A DNA stretch of 45,583 nt, from the NCBI GenBank assembly GCA_964236445.1, contig CAXSDR010000019.1, positions 1-45,583 of the forward strand, written 5' to 3'. Origin of the DNA: CAXSDR01 sp964236445 (GTDB lineage Bacteria; Actinomycetota; Actinomycetes; Motilibacterales; Motilibacteraceae). The position numbers and the translations under genes are program-made. Each line of letters begins with the position of its first letter. Within the stretch, counting starts at the first letter, position 1. The notes below the pieces were generated by a model, which was not told the DNA's origin, ran no database searches, and worked only from the letters and a program-made list of their open reading frames with translations. Below, one piece after another: positions 8,455 through 17,436 of this stretch.

Positions 8455-8912
8455 GGTGCCGACCACGTCAGGAGCACGAGGTCGGAGGTGCCGCCCGTCG
8501 GCCGCCGGTCGACGATCTGGGCGCTGCGGCGTACGAGCCGGAGCCAGCTCCACGCCGGGTCACCGGGGCGCAGCCGGGCGTGGGCCGCCGCCAGCTCGCC
8601 GAGCAGCCTCGGGTCGGCCTGGATCCGGCCGATCTGTCCCTCGACCTCGGCGCGGTTCATGCCGACCTCGCCGGGTGTCAGCGGCGCGTCGCGCCACGCC
8701 TCCGTGCCATGCCGGACCTGGATCGCGACCACGCTGACGGCTCCGGTGGGCCCGCTGCTGGTGGCATACATCCGCAGCGGACCGAACGGCCAGAGGTCGT
8801 CCTGGCCCGCGACCGTCCCGTAGGTGAGCAGCGCCGCGACGCCCGCGAGCAGGCCGAGTCGCCAGGCGCGCGAGCGTGGCGGGAGGGCGACGTCGAGGGG
8901 CGTGGCGGTCAC
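8451..8912 (-). CDS. small membrane-anchored protein paired with HTTM gene
   Basis: A 153-aa product starting VTATPLDVAL, with one hydrophobic segment (about residues 20-37, RLGLLAGVAALLTYGTVAGQ) followed by a soluble domain of about 110 residues containing WPFGPLRMYATS. Small proteins of this kind often precede actinobacterial HTTM genes, but I do not recognise a named family. Its stop codon overlaps the HTTM start, indicating translational coupling. The GTG at 8912 places the membrane segment near the N-terminus; longer in-frame starts would run into the promoter region of the divergent glycosidase gene, 62 bases away. Confidence 0.68.
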   Translation of the reverse strand: MTATPLDVALPPRSRAWRLGLLAGVAALLTYGTVAGQDDLWPFGPLRMYATSSGPTGAVSVVAIQVRHGTEAWRDAPLTPGEVGMNRAEVEGQIGRIQADPRLLGELAAAHARLRPGDPAWSWLRLVRRSAQIVDRRPTGGTSDLVLLTWSAP

Positions 8913-8974
8913 GCCCTGGAGGCTAGCCCGACACGGAGGGGGATCTGCGGGGCTCGCCGACGTAGCCTCCGGAC

Positions 8975-10342
8975 GTGAGCCGACGAGCGGGGACACCGCG
9001 CACCGCGGGCCGGCGCGACGTTCGTCGAGCCGTGCTCCCGATCGCGGTCGCGCTCCTGCTCTGCTCCGGTTCGCAGGCCGCGGCCGGTGCCCGCGCGGTG
9101 CCGCTCACCTCGCTGGGGCTCACCGGTGCGCCGGGGGCGGTGGAGGTCGTCCGCCCGTCGGACGCCGGGGCCGACACGGCGGCGTACGTCGACGGCAGCA
9201 GTGTCCTCGCCCACGACGGTCCCCTCACGGCGGCGGAGGCCGACCGGGTGGCCGCGTCCCGCGCCTGGCTCGCGGCGGGCACCGTGCCGGGCGCAACCGC
9301 GGCGCAGCGTCGGCTCGCGACTCGGGCACTGCTCGACCTGCGGCTGCTCACCTCGCCGCAGGGGGCGTCGAGGGCTGCCGGGCGCGGCGCGTGGGCCTAC
9401 GTGTGGCCGCGCGACGCCGCCTTCGTGGCGGTGGCGTTCGCGGTGACCGGCCATCAGGCGCAGGCGCGGACCGTGCTGCGCTGGGTCGCCGCCCAGCAGC
9501 GCCCCGACGGCACCTGGCCGGCGCGGTCGCACCCCGACGGCAGCGGGCCCGTGGCCGACGGCCGGCCCGACCAGCTCGACGCGTGCGGCTGGTTCCCCTG
9601 GGCGGTGTGGGCCGTCGCGCAGCTGCTGCGGCTCGCGGATCGACCCAGCGACGCCACGTCGCTGGAGGAGTCGCTGGCGGGCAACGTACGCGCTGCCGCT
9701 GCGGCGGCGACGGCGAGGCTCGGCCGCGACGGCACGCCCGCGCCGTCGTCGGACTGGTGGGAGCTCGGGACCCGCGGCTCGACGCTCGGCACGGCGGCGG
9801 CGCTGCTCGTCGGTCTGCGCGCCGCGGCCGAGGTGGCGCGCGACGCCGCAGACCCGGCGGCGCGGGTGGCGGCGCGGGCCGGGGTGGTGCGACTCGCGCG
9901 AGCCGTGCAGCGCCGGTGGGTCGAGCACGGGGCGACGCGCTCACCGAACGGCCGCGGCGGTGCCGACGCCGCGGTGGTCTGGCTCGCCCCACCGTTCGCG
10001 CCCGCATCGCCGCTGGTCGACCTGCGGGTGTCGGCCGTCCAGCGGCTGCTCAGCGTTTCCAACGGTGGCCTGCGCTCGGGCACGGCGTTCTATGACGGCG
10101 TCACCGCGTGGACCCCCGCGACGGCCTCGTTCGCGCTGGCAGCCGCGACCCGAGGAGACACCATCGGCGCGAACGGCCTGCTCGACTGGCTCGCCCACCA
10201 CGTCACGTCGCTCGGCGCGCTTCCCGAGAAGGTCGACGCGCGGGGCCGGCCCGCCTCGGTCGCGCCGCTCGGTTGGACCGACGCGCTCGTGCTCCTCACC
10301 CTGGCGGCGCCCGCCCGCCCGCTTCCGGTCCCTGCGCCCTGA
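8975..10342 (+). CDS. secreted GH15-like (six-hairpin) glycoside hydrolase
   Basis: A 455-aa protein. Residues 1-40 form a signal peptide: arginine-rich start, hydrophobic core VLPIAVALLLC, then an AxA-like site. The rest has glucoamylase-type features: WAYVWPRDAAF, RPDGTWPARSHPDG, SSDWWELG with a candidate catalytic glutamate, and near the C-terminus LPEKVD followed by GWTDA, matching the second GH15 glutamate and its context. It probably cleaves alpha-linked glucans or glucosides outside the membrane; the exact substrate is not evident. It starts with GTG, is divergent from the HTTM-associated gene and converges on the EF-G-like gene with 32 bases between. Confidence 0.78.
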   Translation: MSRRAGTPRTAGRRDVRRAVLPIAVALLLCSGSQAAAGARAVPLTSLGLTGAPGAVEVVRPSDAGADTAAYVDGSSVLAHDGPLTAAEADRVAASRAWLAAGTVPGATAAQRRLATRALLDLRLLTSPQGASRAAGRGAWAYVWPRDAAFVAVAFAVTGHQAQARTVLRWVAAQQRPDGTWPARSHPDGSGPVADGRPDQLDACGWFPWAVWAVAQLLRLADRPSDATSLEESLAGNVRAAAAAATARLGRDGTPAPSSDWWELGTRGSTLGTAAALLVGLRAAAEVARDAADPAARVAARAGVVRLARAVQRRWVEHGATRSPNGRGGADAAVVWLAPPFAPASPLVDLRVSAVQRLLSVSNGGLRSGTAFYDGVTAWTPATASFALAAATRGDTIGANGLLDWLAHHVTSLGALPEKVDARGRPASVAPLGWTDALVLLTLAAPARPLPVPAP

Positions 10343-10374
10343 GCTGGCTGTCGGCGCCGGACCGCCGGTCGACC

Positions 10375-12324
10375 TCAGGCCATCGGAAGCTGGGTGCGTG
10401 ACGCGTCGGGGCGGATGGGGGAGACCAGCCGCGCCGCGAGATAGCTCGGCATCGGCTCGTGACCGGCCGCCTCGCGAGACCAGGTGGCGGTGCCGTGGCC
10501 CACACCGCGCAGCTCCAGGCCGTAGCGCGCCAGCGAGTCGCGCGGCAGGACGGCGGCGACGCGGGTGCGTGCTCCGCCGGCGGGTACGGTGCCCACGATG
10601 CGGCCGCGCCGTCGCTTGATGTCCTCGGTGACCGCGGCGGCGTACTCGTCGCCCACGACGACCTCCACCCGGTCGACAGGTTCGAGCAGCACCAGGCCGC
10701 CCGCGTCGAGCAGGCGTTCGACGAGCTGTCCGGCTGCCTCGGACGCGAGCTCGCCCGTCAGCTCGAGCCGTGCGTCGATGAGGGGGTGGGTCAGACCGGC
10801 CACGGCGGCCCGCAGCCCGGGGGAGTCGACCTCCAGGCCCGACCCGCGGGGCAGTGGCGTGACGGTCAGCACGACTCCGGTGGCGTCGGAGACCGAGGCG
10901 TCCGCCCGGACCGTGCGTCGCAGCGACGTGGGCGCTGGGTGCCACTCGGCGGCGACGCCGCGCCCGGCGAGCACCGCGAGCAGCGCGTCTGCGTGCACCG
11001 GCCCCGCGCACCTCAGCACGACACCGTCCGCCGTCTCCGCCGGCTCCGCCCTCGCGTCCGCGAGGCGGGCCACCGGATCGTCGGCCACCACCGCGCGCAG
11101 CTGCTCGGCGAGGTGAGCCGGCCCGGTGACCGTCACGGCGACATCGGCCTCGGGCAGGCCCCACGGTGCCAGGCGCAGGAAGACCCCGTCGCTGATCGTC
11201 GCCCCCGTCGAGGCAGGCGGGGAGAGTCGCACGGTGGCGAGCCCTTCCCCGTCGGCGAGCGGGGTCAGGACCGTCGAGATCCGGCTGTCATCGGGACGCA
11301 CCACCTGCACCGTGCCCACGCGCGACAACGAGCCGGCCCAGACCCGCACGACGTGCTCCCCCCACGCGTCGCCGGACATCACGCGGCTCGACACGACCTC
11401 GGCGACCAGCGGGTCGTCGGGACCACCGTGCCAGGGACCGAGGGGCTCGCCCCCGAGCGTCTGCGCCACCGGTGAATCGCGGTGCGGGGCCAACGGCAGG
11501 CTCGCGGTGAGCAGGTCGAGCAGCTGGCGGACGCCGGTGCCGCTGGTGCTCGCCAGCGGGAAGGCCAGGTTGACGGCATCGAGCGCCACCGCCACATGCA
11601 GGGCGTCGACGAGTCGATCGGGATCAGCGACGGAACCACCGAGCACCTGGTCCAGAAGCACCTCGTCGTCGGTGACGGCCACCAGCGCGTGGACCAGGTC
11701 CTCCCGCGCGTTCGCGACGGCCGCGACATGTTCCGGGTCGGCGGGGCGCTCGACGGCCTCGGCGCCCGAGAGGTCGATCACGCGCAGCGTCACGACGTCG
11801 AGGAGCCCGGCGACCTCGTCGTCGTCACCGGCAAGCGGGACGAGCGCGGCCAGGATCGGCGCCTCCGTGCTCTCCTCACCCGCCTCGCCGAGGACGCGCT
11901 GGCACACCGCGAGCGTCTGGTCGAAGTCGGCACGGTCGTCGTCCACATCGGTGATCGCGAGGACCCGCTCCCGGCCATCGGCGGCGCACTCGCGCCACAG
12001 CACCGCCGTGGCGTCGTCGAGCCCGTCGACCGCGGACACCACGAAGACGACACCGTCGCCGGCCCTGAGCCCAGCGCGTACGCCGCCGACGAGCTCGCGC
12101 TCGCCCGGCGTGTCGATCACGTCGAGACCGATCCCGCTGTGCGTCAGCCGCGTGATGCTGATGCCGGTCGTGGCCGAGTCGGGTTGCGGCAGCGCACCGG
12201 TGGCGCGTGCCATCGCAGCGATCAGGGCCGTCTTGCCGCTGCCGGGCGCGCCGACGACGACGACCGAGCACCTGGTGGGGTGCCCGGTCGTGGTCGAACT
12301 GGCCGCGGAGCCGGTGCTGTCCAT
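10375..12324 (-). CDS. divergent EF-G-like GTPase (EF-G2/FusA2 family)
   Basis: A 649-aa translational-GTPase relative. It has the P-loop GAPGSGKT, DTPGERELVGGVRAGLRAGD (G3), an elongation-factor middle region (LASTSGTGVRQLLDLL), and a C-terminal domain with LEPVDRVEV, IKRRRGRIVG and YGLELRGVGHGTA. The closest family I recall is mycobacterial EF-G2 (Rv0120c). Differences from that family are plain: the G4 motif is ITDVDDDR instead of a TKLD-type motif, and the domain IV loop is shortened. GTP binding or ribosome use may therefore differ. ATG 12324 is preferred because it sits just before the G domain. It follows the MFS gene on the same strand by 58 bases. Confidence 0.75.
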   Translation of the reverse strand: MDSTGSAASSTTTGHPTRCSVVVVGAPGSGKTALIAAMARATGALPQPDSATTGISITRLTHSGIGLDVIDTPGERELVGGVRAGLRAGDGVVFVVSAVDGLDDATAVLWRECAADGRERVLAITDVDDDRADFDQTLAVCQRVLGEAGEESTEAPILAALVPLAGDDDEVAGLLDVVTLRVIDLSGAEAVERPADPEHVAAVANAREDLVHALVAVTDDEVLLDQVLGGSVADPDRLVDALHVAVALDAVNLAFPLASTSGTGVRQLLDLLTASLPLAPHRDSPVAQTLGGEPLGPWHGGPDDPLVAEVVSSRVMSGDAWGEHVVRVWAGSLSRVGTVQVVRPDDSRISTVLTPLADGEGLATVRLSPPASTGATISDGVFLRLAPWGLPEADVAVTVTGPAHLAEQLRAVVADDPVARLADARAEPAETADGVVLRCAGPVHADALLAVLAGRGVAAEWHPAPTSLRRTVRADASVSDATGVVLTVTPLPRGSGLEVDSPGLRAAVAGLTHPLIDARLELTGELASEAAGQLVERLLDAGGLVLLEPVDRVEVVVGDEYAAAVTEDIKRRRGRIVGTVPAGGARTRVAAVLPRDSLARYGLELRGVGHGTATWSREAAGHEPMPSYLAARLVSPIRPDASRTQLPMA

Positions 12325-12382
12325 GGACAGCGAGCGTGCCGGGTCGCGAGTCCCGGGGGCGAGCCGGGGTCGGCGCGAGCGG

Positions 12383-13936
12383 TCAGGCGGGCTGCTCGGT
12401 GCGCACCCGCGACAGCGGGTCTGCGACGTCCTCGAGGGACTTGCCCTCGGCGTCGACGCCCAGGAACACCTCCACCAGGCCACCGATCACCATGACCGCG
12501 GCACCGATGAGATAGCCGAGCGTCAGCTTGCCGTGGTTGGCGCCGCTGCCGATGAGATGGCCGTAGAACCACGGCCCGAACGAGCCGAAGCACTGGGCGA
12601 TCGCGAAGAACAGGGCGATCGCCTGGGCGCGGATCTCCATCGGGAAGATCTCGCTCACGGTGAGGTAGGCCGCGCTGGCGCCCGAAGAGGCGAAGAAGAA
12701 GATGACGCACCAGCACACTGTCTGGGTGTAGGCGTTGAGCAGGCCGGCCTGGAACATGCCCGCGGAGATCGCCAGCAGGACGCCCGACAGGATGTAGGTG
12801 CCGGAGATCATCTTGCGGCGACCGATGGAGTCGAACAACCGTCCGATGGTGAGCGGTCCGGCCAGGTTGCCCACCGCGAAGGCGATGAGGAAGGCCGGAG
12901 CGGACGACGACGAGATGCCGTAGACCTTGGTCAGCACCAACGTGTAGGTGAAGAAGATCGCGTTGTAGAGGAACGACTGCGTGATCATCAACGATGCGCT
13001 GAGGATCGAGCGCGACGTGTAGTCGCTCAACAGCACCTTCGCGAGGTGCAGGAAGCGCACGGGAGGCTGTGGGCGGAGCTCGATCATGCGGCTCTCGTCG
13101 ACCGGTGCGAGGGTCTGGCCCGACGACTCGACCTCGTTCTCGATGAGCGCGATGTTGGCCTCGGCCTCCTCCTCACGCCCGTGCATCACCAGCCAGCGCG
13201 GGCTCTCGGGCAGGTGGCGGCGAAGGTTCCACACGGCGATGCCGATGACCGGCCCGATGAGGAAGCCGAGTCGCCAGGCGACGCCGTGGTCGACGTTGTT
13301 GAGCAGCACCAGCTCGCCGACCGTGCCGAGGATCGCCCCGGCCCAGTAGGTGCCGTTGACGGCGATGTCGACGCGGCCGCGGTAGCGCGCCGGCATCATC
13401 TCGTCGATGGCCGAGTTGATGGCCGCGTACTCACCGCCGATTCCCATGCCGGCCACGAACCTCGTCGCGAACAGGAATCCGATCGCGAGGTTGCTGTTGC
13501 TCCATGTCAACGCGGTCGCGGCGTTTCCGGCCAGGTAGACCCCGAGGGTGACGATGAAGAGGTTCTTGCGGCCGAGGGCGTCGGAGAGCTTGCCGAAGAG
13601 CAGGGCTCCGAACACCTCGCCAAGCAGATAGACCGTCGCGATGAAGCCGACGGTCCCGCTCGACAGGCTCAGCGTGTCCTTGTCGCTCAGCACGGCACCG
13701 ACCGCGCCGGCGATCGTGATCTCCAGCCCGTCGAGCACCCACGCGACGCCCAGTGCCGCGACCATGCGCGTGTGGAACGGGGCCCACGTGAGGCGGTCGA
13801 TGCGCGCGGGGATGAGGCTGCGCAGCGGCTCGTCGGTCCTCCTCGCCTCGTCCCCCGGTTCCTCGGGAGTGCCGTCGCGCGAGACCGAGAGCTCGGAGAT
13901 GGAGAGGGAATCGCGCTGGGATGTGCTCCTGGCCAT
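12383..13936 (-). CDS. MFS transporter (sugar-porter-like)
   Basis: A 517-aa major facilitator with about 12 membrane segments. Family motifs include GKLSDALGRKN between helices 2 and 3, MGIGGEYAAINSAIDEMMPARYRGR, RRHLPESPRWLV before the central loop, and RLFDSIGRRK in the second half. This arrangement is typical of the sugar/metabolite-H+ symporter branch. The substrate cannot be read from sequence. N-terminal residues 1-50 are hydrophilic. ATG 13936 has AGGGAG eight bases upstream. It is transcribed away from the pgsA-type gene and ahead of the EF-G-like gene. Confidence 0.9.
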   Translation of the reverse strand: MARSTSQRDSLSISELSVSRDGTPEEPGDEARRTDEPLRSLIPARIDRLTWAPFHTRMVAALGVAWVLDGLEITIAGAVGAVLSDKDTLSLSSGTVGFIATVYLLGEVFGALLFGKLSDALGRKNLFIVTLGVYLAGNAATALTWSNSNLAIGFLFATRFVAGMGIGGEYAAINSAIDEMMPARYRGRVDIAVNGTYWAGAILGTVGELVLLNNVDHGVAWRLGFLIGPVIGIAVWNLRRHLPESPRWLVMHGREEEAEANIALIENEVESSGQTLAPVDESRMIELRPQPPVRFLHLAKVLLSDYTSRSILSASLMITQSFLYNAIFFTYTLVLTKVYGISSSSAPAFLIAFAVGNLAGPLTIGRLFDSIGRRKMISGTYILSGVLLAISAGMFQAGLLNAYTQTVCWCVIFFFASSGASAAYLTVSEIFPMEIRAQAIALFFAIAQCFGSFGPWFYGHLIGSGANHGKLTLGYLIGAAVMVIGGLVEVFLGVDAEGKSLEDVADPLSRVRTEQPA

Positions 13937-13998
13937 GAGGAACTCCCTGGACGATGACCGACGGCCGATGTTGGGGAGCCATATCCCCGGCGTTAACT

Positions 13999-14017
13999 CA
14001 ACGGAAACGTGCCGTTG
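13999..14017. promoter_or_regulatory. inverted repeat in divergent MFS / pgsA region
   Basis: CAACGG (13999-14004) and CCGTTG (14012-14017) form a perfect 6-bp inverted repeat with a 7-base spacer, between two divergent genes and about 63 bases before the MFS start codon. It is a candidate operator. A TACCAT box at 14077-14082 could be the -10 of the pgsA-type operon. Confidence 0.3.
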
Positions 14018-14127
14018 CAGCGTGTTCGGCGCGTTCTGGCGTTCCCGGCCCGCGGCTGTCGCGGCCGCGACGTCACTACCATGGCCGCGGCAGTCATGAG
14101 GCGGCTCCAGTCGACGCAGGGACGGGC

Positions 14128-14739
14128 ATGCTCAATCGCTACGCGCGGGCTTTCTTCGCGCGCGTCATGACGCCGGTGGCCCGGCTGCTGCTGCGCGCCG
14201 GGATCTCCCCCGACGTGGTGACGTTGCTGGGCACGCTCGGGGTGTGCGCCGGTGCGCTCGGCTTCTTCCCCCGCGGCGAGCTGTTCTGGGGAACCATGGT
14301 CTGCACGGTCTTCGTGTTCAGCGACGTCATCGACGGCACCATGGCGCGGCTGTCCGGGCGCGCCTCGTCCTGGGGCGCCTTCCTCGACTCGAGCCTCGAC
14401 CGGGTGGGCGACGGGGCGGTGCTGGGTGGACTGCTGCTCTATGGCTACACCCGTCACGACGACGTCATCACGGGTCTCTCGCTCTGGTGCCTCGTCGTCG
14501 GCGCCGTCGTGTCCTATGTGAAGGCTCGCGCCGAGGGCCTGGGCATGCGGGCCGACGTCGGGATCGCCGAACGCTCCGAACGCCTCGTGCTCACGTTGGT
14601 GGCCGCCGGTCTCGCCGGGCTCGGCATGCCCTACGTCCTCGCGGCGGGTCTGTGGCTCGTCGCGCTCGGGTCAGCGGTCACCGTCGTGCAGCGGGTCCTG
14701 CTGGTGCGCCGCCAAGCATTCACCGGCCCCGATGCGTGA
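14128..14739 (+). CDS. pgsA: CDP-alcohol phosphatidyltransferase, phosphatidylinositol-phosphate synthase type
   Basis: A 203-aa membrane enzyme. The complete CDP-alcohol phosphotransferase signature D-x2-DG-x2-AR-x8-G-x3-D-x3-D is present, beginning DVIDGTMAR and ending GAFLDSSLD. In actinobacteria the enzyme in this gene order joins CDP-diacylglycerol with inositol phosphate, the first step to phosphatidylinositol and its mannosides. ATG 14128 follows AGGGAC at normal spacing; an earlier in-frame start would add about 58 uncharacteristic residues. It overlaps the acyltransferase gene by 8 bases. The operon with the acyltransferase and pimA supports the PI assignment over phosphatidylglycerophosphate synthesis. 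Confidence 0.9.
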   Translation: MLNRYARAFFARVMTPVARLLLRAGISPDVVTLLGTLGVCAGALGFFPRGELFWGTMVCTVFVFSDVIDGTMARLSGRASSWGAFLDSSLDRVGDGAVLGGLLLYGYTRHDDVITGLSLWCLVVGAVVSYVKARAEGLGMRADVGIAERSERLVLTLVAAGLAGLGMPYVLAAGLWLVALGSAVTVVQRVLLVRRQAFTGPDA

Positions 14740-15664
14740 TCGCCTCGTCGTCCTCGCCTTCACCGCCGGCTGGGCCGGCGTCCGGCTGCTCCCCGAGCGT
14801 GCGGCGTACGCGCTGTTCGCCGGAGTCGGTGAGGTCGCCTTCCGGGCACGTCTCCCGGGCGTACGCCGCCTGCGGGCCAACCTGGCCAGGGCCGTCCCCG
14901 ACGCGACCGAACGCCAGCTCGACCGGCTGACGCGACGGGCGATGCACTCCTACCTGCGCTACTGGTGCGACACGTTCCGCATGCCGGCGTGGGACCGTGC
15001 CCGGCTGCTCGAGGGCATCGAGGTCGAGCACGAGCACCGCCTGCGCGACGCCTACGCCACCGGTCGCGGCGTCGTCGCGGCGTTGTCGCACAGCGGCAAC
15101 TGGGACCACGCCGGCGCCTGGGCTAGTGCCACGGGGATGCCCGTCACCACGGTCGCCGAGCGGTTGCGTCCCGAGGCGCTGTTCGACCGGTTCGTGCGCT
15201 ACCGCGAGGGGCTCGGCATGACGGTGCTGCCCCTGACCGGTGGCGAGGGCAACGTGTCGTTGATGTTGCGCACCAGCCTGCGCGCAGGCACCCTCGTGTG
15301 CCTGGTCGCCGATCGTGACCTGCGCGGCAACGGTATGGAGGTCGAGCTGCTGGGCGAGCGTGCGCGCGTCCCCGCCGGCCCCGCCGTCCTCGCCATGGCG
15401 TCGGGTGCGGCGCTGATCCCGCTGACCATGCGCTACGCCGGCCGACGGATGGTGTTGACGATCCACGAGCCCGTCGACATCCCCACCGTCGGCACCAGCC
15501 GGGAGCGCGCGGGGGTGGCCTGCCAAGCGGTTGCGGACGCGTTCTCCTCCGCCGTGCGCACCCATCCCGAGCACTGGCACATGATGCAGCCGGTGTTCGT
15601 GAGCGACCTCCCGCCGCTCGCCGACGCCAGCACGGTGCCCGACGCCAGCCGGGCGCCCCGGTGA
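14732..15664 (+). CDS. phosphatidylinositol mannoside acyltransferase (lysophospholipid acyltransferase family)
   Basis: A 310-aa enzyme of the LpxL/HtrB-PatA type, with HSGNWD as the HX4D catalytic motif, VAERLRPEALFDRFV, and DRDLRGNG. Its place between the PI-phosphate synthase and pimA matches mycobacterial PatA (Rv2611c), which acylates the mannose of PIM on the cytosolic face of the membrane. The N-terminal stretch is moderately hydrophobic and likely membrane-associated. It overlaps the preceding gene by 8 bases and the following pimA by 4. Confidence 0.9.
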   Translation: MRDRLVVLAFTAGWAGVRLLPERAAYALFAGVGEVAFRARLPGVRRLRANLARAVPDATERQLDRLTRRAMHSYLRYWCDTFRMPAWDRARLLEGIEVEHEHRLRDAYATGRGVVAALSHSGNWDHAGAWASATGMPVTTVAERLRPEALFDRFVRYREGLGMTVLPLTGGEGNVSLMLRTSLRAGTLVCLVADRDLRGNGMEVELLGERARVPAGPAVLAMASGAALIPLTMRYAGRRMVLTIHEPVDIPTVGTSRERAGVACQAVADAFSSAVRTHPEHWHMMQPVFVSDLPPLADASTVPDASRAPR

Positions 15665-16842
15665 GGATCGGCCTCGTCTGTCCCTACTCGTGGGACGTCC
15701 CCGGCGGCGTGCAGTTCCACGTGCGCGACCTCGCCGAGCACCTCATCGCCACCGGGCACGACGTCTCGGTGCTCGCTCCCGCCGACGACGACCAGCCGCT
15801 CGCGGACTACGTCGTCCCGGCGGGGCGCGCGATCCCCGTGCCCTACAACGGGTCGGTCGCCCGCGTGCTGTTCGGGCCGGTGTCGGCGGCGCGGGTGCGG
15901 CGCTGGGTCGGTGACGGCGACTTCGAGGTGCTGCACGTGCACGAGCCCGCCGCACCGAGCCTGTCGCTGCTGGCCTGCTGGGCAGCCGCCGGTCCCATCG
16001 TCGGGACGTTCCACACGTCGTCGCTGCGGTCGCGGGCGATGGCCGCGATGTATCCGCTGCTCTACCCCGCGCTCGAGAAGATCGGTGGCCGCATCGCCGT
16101 CAGCGAGGACGCCCGCCGCACGCTGGTCGAGCACCTCGGCGGCGACCCGGTGCTCATCCCCAACGGCGTGTTCGTCGACCGGTTCGCCGCTGCGCGACCG
16201 CGCGACGAGTGGTGCTCCGAGGGCGGCACCCTGGTCTTCCTCGGCCGCGTCGACGAGCCACGCAAGGGCCTCGCCACGCTGTTCGCCGCCCTTCCGGAGG
16301 TGCTGCGGCGGCGGCCGCGCGCACGCCTGCTCGTCGCCGGGCCGTCGAACAACGGCGACAGCGAGGACCTGCTCGCCGCGATGGCACCCGAGGTCCGCAA
16401 GGCCGTCACGATGCTGGGTCAGGTCGACGACGCCGACAAGGCGTCGCTGCTGCGCTCGGCCGACGTCTATGTCGCGCCCAACACCGGCGGCGAGAGCTTC
16501 GGCATCGTGCTGGCCGAAGCCATGGCGGCAGGCGCCGTCGTCGTCGCGAGCGACCTCGACGCGTTCCGCCGGGTGCTCGACGGCGGCCGCTGCGGAGTCC
16601 TCGTGCCGGTCGGCGACGCTGCGGCGCTCGCCGGCACGCTGGTGCAGGTGCTGGCGGACCAGCCGCTGCGCGACCGGCTGCGGGCCTCGGCACGCGAGGT
16701 CGTGGCGCGCTACGACTGGGGCACGGTGGCGTCACAGGTGCTCGCGGTCTACGAGACGGTGGCCGCCGGTGCCGGTCACGTCGGCGCCGAGCCGCCGGGA
16801 CGGCTGCAGCGTCTCGGCGGCTGGACCCGCGGCAGCCGATGA
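15661..16842 (+). CDS. pimA: phosphatidylinositol alpha-mannosyltransferase (GT4)
   Basis: A 393-aa GT-B glycosyltransferase. The N-terminal acceptor domain begins RIGLVCPYSWDVPGGVQFH with the GGV loop. The C-terminal GDP-mannose domain carries LVFLGRVDEPRKG, VYVAPNTGGESFGIVLAEAM with the EX7E motif, and GVLVPVGD. PimA adds the first mannose to phosphatidylinositol at the inner face of the membrane. The GTG start overlaps the acyltransferase stop (GTGA). The operon order is the same as in mycobacteria. Residues 370-393 are variable. Confidence 0.95.
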   Translation: MRIGLVCPYSWDVPGGVQFHVRDLAEHLIATGHDVSVLAPADDDQPLADYVVPAGRAIPVPYNGSVARVLFGPVSAARVRRWVGDGDFEVLHVHEPAAPSLSLLACWAAAGPIVGTFHTSSLRSRAMAAMYPLLYPALEKIGGRIAVSEDARRTLVEHLGGDPVLIPNGVFVDRFAAARPRDEWCSEGGTLVFLGRVDEPRKGLATLFAALPEVLRRRPRARLLVAGPSNNGDSEDLLAAMAPEVRKAVTMLGQVDDADKASLLRSADVYVAPNTGGESFGIVLAEAMAAGAVVVASDLDAFRRVLDGGRCGVLVPVGDAAALAGTLVQVLADQPLRDRLRASAREVVARYDWGTVASQVLAVYETVAAGAGHVGAEPPGRLQRLGGWTRGSR

Positions 16843-17396
16843 GCCTGCCTGCTCCGGGCATCGATGTGCTCGCCGAGTTCCTGGGCGTCCTGGCACTTGC
16901 CTTCGTCCTGGCGTGGCAGGTGCTCTGGACGGCTACGCGCCTCGACCGGTTGCACGGGCGGGTCGACGGGGCGCGTGCAGCCCTCGACGCCCAGCTGGTG
17001 CGCCGAGCCACCATCACCGTCGAGCTCGCCACCTCGGGCATGCTCGACCCGGCGTCGAGCCTGCTGCTCGCCGACGCCGCGCACCGCGCAGCGGCGGTCG
17101 ACGGCGAGGATCGCGAGATGGCCGAGTCGGACCTGTCGCGGGCGCTGCGGGCGGCACTCGACGCAGCGGCGGTCGTGGACCTGCGTGCCCAGCCGGCCGG
17201 CGCGGCCGTCCTCGACGACCTCGCTGCCGCGTGGATGCGCGCGGGGCTCGCCCGGCGTTTCTTCAACGACGCGGTGCGCGGTGCCACGGTGCTGCGCCGG
17301 GCCCGTGTCGTACGCCTGTTGAGACTCGCCGGCCACGCACCGCTGCTTCCCACGTTCGAGATCGACGACGAGCCGCCCGAGGCGTTGCAGTCGTGA
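16839..17396 (+). CDS. LemA-like single-pass membrane protein
   Basis: A 185-aa product with one hydrophobic segment (about residues 10-28, LAEFLGVLALAFVLAWQVLW). It is followed by a long helical region starting LDRLHGRVDGARAALDAQLVRRATI, which recalls the LemA pattern of a membrane helix followed by a helix bundle with a conserved QLxRR stretch. Such a gene often follows pimA in actinobacteria, but its function is not known. The ATG overlaps the pimA stop codon. The C-terminal 20 residues are acidic. Confidence 0.68.
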   Translation: MSLPAPGIDVLAEFLGVLALAFVLAWQVLWTATRLDRLHGRVDGARAALDAQLVRRATITVELATSGMLDPASSLLLADAAHRAAAVDGEDREMAESDLSRALRAALDAAAVVDLRAQPAGAAVLDDLAAAWMRAGLARRFFNDAVRGATVLRRARVVRLLRLAGHAPLLPTFEIDDEPPEALQS

Positions 17397-17436
17397 GGCG
17401 CTCAAGCGGCGCGCCGCGGTGCCGACGAACGCCTGG

